A DNA stretch of 8,793 nucleotides from Sulfuriferula multivorans (GTDB taxonomy: Bacteria; Pseudomonadota; Gammaproteobacteria; Burkholderiales; Thiobacillaceae). The stretch spans positions 1 through 8,793 of the forward strand of contig JAAFGW010000108.1 in assembly GCA_010365175.1 (NCBI GenBank). Direction: 5' to 3'. Below the pieces are notes generated by a model. The model worked only from the letters and a program-made list of their open reading frames with translations, made no database searches and was not told the DNA's origin. Positions 7,601 through 8,793 of this stretch are shown one piece after another; the stretch's first letter is position 1; every line of letters starts with the position of its first letter. The translations under genes and the position numbers were made by a program.

Positions 7601-7966
7601 GCCACAAAACCCATTATTGAATTGCAGGCGGCCGTTGCTCATGATCTGCACTTGCGTGTAGTTCACGCCACCGAAATTGAACGTAAACCCCAATGGAAGC
7701 TGTGCCGTGATGTCATCGTCGACAGCCGCGCCAACATAGCCTGAGCTGCAGGAAGTCCCGCTTGTCCACGCCGCCCGCGTATGGGCAGAGGGACTCACCC
7801 AGCTATAGGGCGCCGCCACGTTTGCATAAGTTGCCGCATGCGCCTGACCTTCTGCCCAAGTAAACAGAAGCGCGCCACCCAGCGCAAGAAAAGCCAGCAG
7901 CCCAAACCGCACGGGGCCATGCATGCGATAAGCAGAAACCGTGTGATCCATTGTCATACGCTTCAT
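4676..7966 (-). CDS. mshQ: MshQ, large exported MSHA pilus protein with LamG-like domain
   Basis: This is a 1096-residue exported protein. The signal peptide has a long n-region and a core at about 21-36, with predicted cleavage after AHA (residue 44). The N-terminal beta-rich domain (about 45-260) contains 'LPLGFTFNFGG' and 'QIMSNGRLQF', resembling nidogen-type (NIDO) beta-sandwich modules. A concanavalin/LamG-like jellyroll follows at about 264-500, with 'AEFRFDEANW', 'GTITFWYK', 'TWVHIGVTW', 'LQIFINGAL' and 'GVIDEVRLYN'. The rest (about 505-1096) is the conserved MshQ C-terminal region (DUF6701 type), ending 'GSFGLYRGSKPLIYIREMY' as in other MshQ proteins. Fourteen cysteines in the whole chain suggest disulfides formed outside the cytoplasm. 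The ATG at 7966 overlaps the mshP stop (ATGA) and has GGGGAG upstream. A longer reading to 8251 would lie inside mshP and lacks a signal peptide at its start. The role is not firmly established; a tip-associated adhesin is the natural inference. Confidence 0.93.
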   Translation of the reverse strand: MKRMTMDHTVSAYRMHGPVRFGLLAFLALGGALLFTWAEGQAHAATYANVAAPYSWVSPSAHTRAAWTSGTSCSSGYVGAAVDDDITAQLPLGFTFNFGGVNYTQVQIMSNGRLQFNNGFCGYGTQTVGPPPTYPYPYPNASVVRTMRVYGTDLDPTSSGAAGICPAATCYVSYATEGTAPNRRFVATWVNVPEWGSSTRTGSFNLQVVLEETTNEFVYQFGASNHPTGGSAQIGWSLTTTDFDVWSTPVVPPASSAVRFFIPAPVAEFRFDEANWSGAGSVANSTGGGTNGSPVGSAQTVPAGRICYGGNIPSNTSSGTIDAINTGYDVDSQIGSSGTITFWYKSNGAWSGGGSNSVQLLDASVVNNRWFYLARQNLNGKLSFILTDNANNDFQVTTGNLGFAANTWVHIGVTWKLTPIAANNRLQIFINGALSQSAAMGTVQPLSTAIGTLYVGDNRSAFVTNPGTGNSADGVIDEVRLYNSEVTGAVILRDSIAARSCAAVSVAPAGFNAFESSTTAGSVTGVIKTKVAASGFGHDVVALKTGGTAIETAFAGDVKVELVDASSAASCGAYALIRNLGTMTFSAANSGRKTLPGISEANAWPNARVRMTYPATGAPTIVGCSTDPFAIRPANFGSATATDVNSAAAGGSRALANIVVTGGNVHKAGQPFQIEATARNNLGATTTNYTGSPVPTLTGCVLPSAGCVLGGLTASTWTATSGVVKTLNATYSEVGTITMKLVDSTFAAVDAADGSTAAERNIESVVFNVGRFVPDHFDLVPASTPIFKTFNTTACSPRTFTYIGQPFGYVTVPQATIMARNAAGATTVNYRGTLWKLDAAGVTPVYTPLTHTLDGVPGLATVTPSATMPGTGLLVTNSNDKFFFQRTLPEVEFVADISLSISIGDSSENAVVGNNIIETLTPANFPSIAFDAGNSKRMLFGRLQLSNAHGAEMLNLPIPIETQVWNGVGFTRNTEDFCTQIVALNVELSNWQRDLNPCETSVSLTGRFIKGKGNLRLSAPGTATTLNTGSVDLRVHLGATGSGSTCVPGVQSVIGADQTWLQGKGSGAAWDKDPVARGSFGLYRGSKPLIYIREMY

Positions 7967-8466
7967 TTTCCAAAGCTCCCCTGAATTTGCCGCACAACAC
8001 GGTCCACACTGCCTATTGCGCCCGATGTGGCCGTGGATGTGACCTGATAAACCGCTACGTTTGTCGCTCCGTCTGTCTCGGGGAAATAATCGCATTTCAC
8101 CACCACGGTGAATGACGACAGCGTACCCGCCAACGCGGTTGGCCCTGGCGCAGCCACCGTGGTCGGCGAAACCGGACATGGCGTCGGAGGCGGGAACGGA
8201 GGTGAGGACGGGGGTGGGTTTAGTGGATCCACCACCTGAAAAGCCGCCCACTCGATCCCTGCACGTGCCGCCTGATAGGCACGCGCACCCTGAATATCCA
8301 GCCCGCTGCTGATATTGCTAGTACGCGCCAGCGTCACCATGTAGCCGCCTAGTGCAGCCAAAATCACCACCAGAAAAATCGCCGTCGGCAACACAAAGCC
8401 GGCCTGGGTGGACGGCCGCCGCAACTCGCGCTTCGACACCAACATCTGAATAGGCCGGGGCATCAT
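7963..8466 (-). CDS. mshP: MshP, type IV minor pseudopilin
   Basis: This is a 167-residue prepilin-like protein. A basic leader of 23 residues ends in 'QAG', followed by 'FVLPTAIFLVVILAALGGY', so a prepilin peptidase would cut between Gly23 and Phe24 and the hydrophobic helix would build into the pilus. Mature position 5 is Thr rather than the usual Glu. This is seen in tip-type pseudopilins such as GspK and fits MshP/PilX-like proteins. The helix continues as 'GARAYQAARAGIEWAAFQV', also typical of this group. A proline-rich stretch (82-101) separates it from a small C-terminal domain with two cysteines (97 and 125) that may pair. The ATG at 8466 overlaps the mshO stop; a second ATG follows directly. 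The stop overlaps the mshQ start by 4 bp, so it belongs to one transcript with mshO and mshQ. Confidence 0.88.
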   Translation of the reverse strand: MMPRPIQMLVSKRELRRPSTQAGFVLPTAIFLVVILAALGGYMVTLARTSNISSGLDIQGARAYQAARAGIEWAAFQVVDPLNPPPSSPPFPPPTPCPVSPTTVAAPGPTALAGTLSSFTVVVKCDYFPETDGATNVAVYQVTSTATSGAIGSVDRVVRQIQGSFGK

Positions 8467-8792
8467 GGCTGATTACTCACTTGAGCGTTGCTGTGCAGGC
8501 GCACGGTTTCTCCCGCCATCGTCAACTCAATCGTCATGCTGACCAGACCGCCGCGCTCGGTAATGCCGGCCTGGTAGGTGATGGTGCAAGCTCCCACCTG
8601 CCGGGCCAATAGCGCCTGCGGCGTGGCGGCGGAGAATGCCGTCGGCTGGTACAACTGGCGCGTATAGCCCCAAAAGCGCGTCAACGTGCCCAGATTGGGA
8701 TTGGCCGCGTTCGGCGTGCACACATACGACACCGGCCCTTCCACCACCTGAAACCGGTTGCCCGGAGACGCCAGCGGAAACTGCTTGGGGGT
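8463..8792 (-). CDS. mshO: MshO, minor pilin (C-terminal part, runs off right edge)
   Basis: The last 109 codons of an open frame that continues beyond the right edge are present. There is no need for an internal start: the apparent GTG start at 8747 is an ordinary Val codon, and the frame is open to the edge. The fragment contains 'FPLASPGNRFQVVEGPVSYVC', a block characteristic of the C-terminal domain of MshO, then 'TRFWGYTRQLYQP' and 'ACTITYQAG'. It ends in a beta-rich tail, 'GLVSMTIELTMAGETVRLHSNAQVSNQP'. The visible cysteines (in VSYVC and GACTI) probably form a disulfide, as in other minor pilins. The N-terminal methylation motif is outside the window. Its position directly before mshP, with a 4-bp overlap, matches the mshO-mshP-mshQ order of known MSHA loci. 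Confidence 0.87.
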   Translation of the reverse strand, partial: TPKQFPLASPGNRFQVVEGPVSYVCTPNAANPNLGTLTRFWGYTRQLYQPTAFSAATPQALLARQVGACTITYQAGITERGGLVSMTIELTMAGETVRLHSNAQVSNQP

Positions 8793-8793
8793 G

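Noticed and set aside
7967..8251. Extension of mshQ upstream to 8251
   Set aside because: It would overlap nearly 300 bp of mshP, adds Gly/Arg-rich sequence without family match and buries the signal peptide. The ATG at 7966 has a Shine-Dalgarno and an ATGA overlap.
1..8793. Search for a novel defence, mobile or RNA-based system
   Set aside because: Every sizeable stretch is accounted for by msh genes. I saw no tRNA-like folds, transposase motifs, CRISPR-like repeat spacing, toxin-antitoxin pairs or phage genes.

Overview
The window is an interior slice of an MSHA-type (mannose-sensitive haemagglutinin) type IV pilus locus. Every gene lies on the minus strand, so the locus reads from the right edge to the left. 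In transcription order the genes are: mshO (3' end only), mshP, mshQ, mshI, a PilN-domain gene, mshJ, mshK, mshL and mshM (5' end only). Coding density is close to complete. The only real intergenic gap is about 60 bp, between mshQ and mshI. I found no RNA genes, mobile elements, CRISPR arrays or att sites.

Region by region: positions 4676-8793 hold the end of the structural (pilin) operon. This is minor pseudopilin MshO, then MshP, then the large exported protein MshQ. MshQ has a signal peptide, an N-terminal beta-rich domain, a LamG/concanavalin-like domain and the conserved MshQ C-terminal region. Positions 4616-4675 are an AT-rich gap carrying a good sigma70-like promoter candidate. Positions 1-4615 hold the start of the secretory operon: MshI (PilM-like), a PilN-like bitopic protein, MshJ (PilO-like), MshK (small periplasmic protein), the lipoprotein secretin MshL and the ATPase MshM. 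Within each block the genes overlap by 4-16 bp or sit 2 bp apart, so translational coupling is likely throughout.

How they work together (known for the family): MshI, the PilN-like protein and MshJ form the inner-membrane alignment platform. MshL is the outer-membrane pore. MshK and MshM are accessory factors of the pore or envelope. MshO and MshP are minor pilins that prime or cap the fibre, and MshQ is the likely surface-exposed or tip-associated protein. The major pilin, prepilin peptidase, assembly/retraction ATPases and platform protein are not in the window. They are expected beyond the two edges.

The organism is a Gram-negative proteobacterium. The moderately high GC, the gene content, and the structural block lying upstream of the secretory block (in Vibrio and Shewanella the secretory block comes first) suggest a betaproteobacterium, but this is inference. 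The system itself is described. The parts least understood and most worth attention are the MshQ domain architecture, the proline-rich insert in MshP, and the block order.
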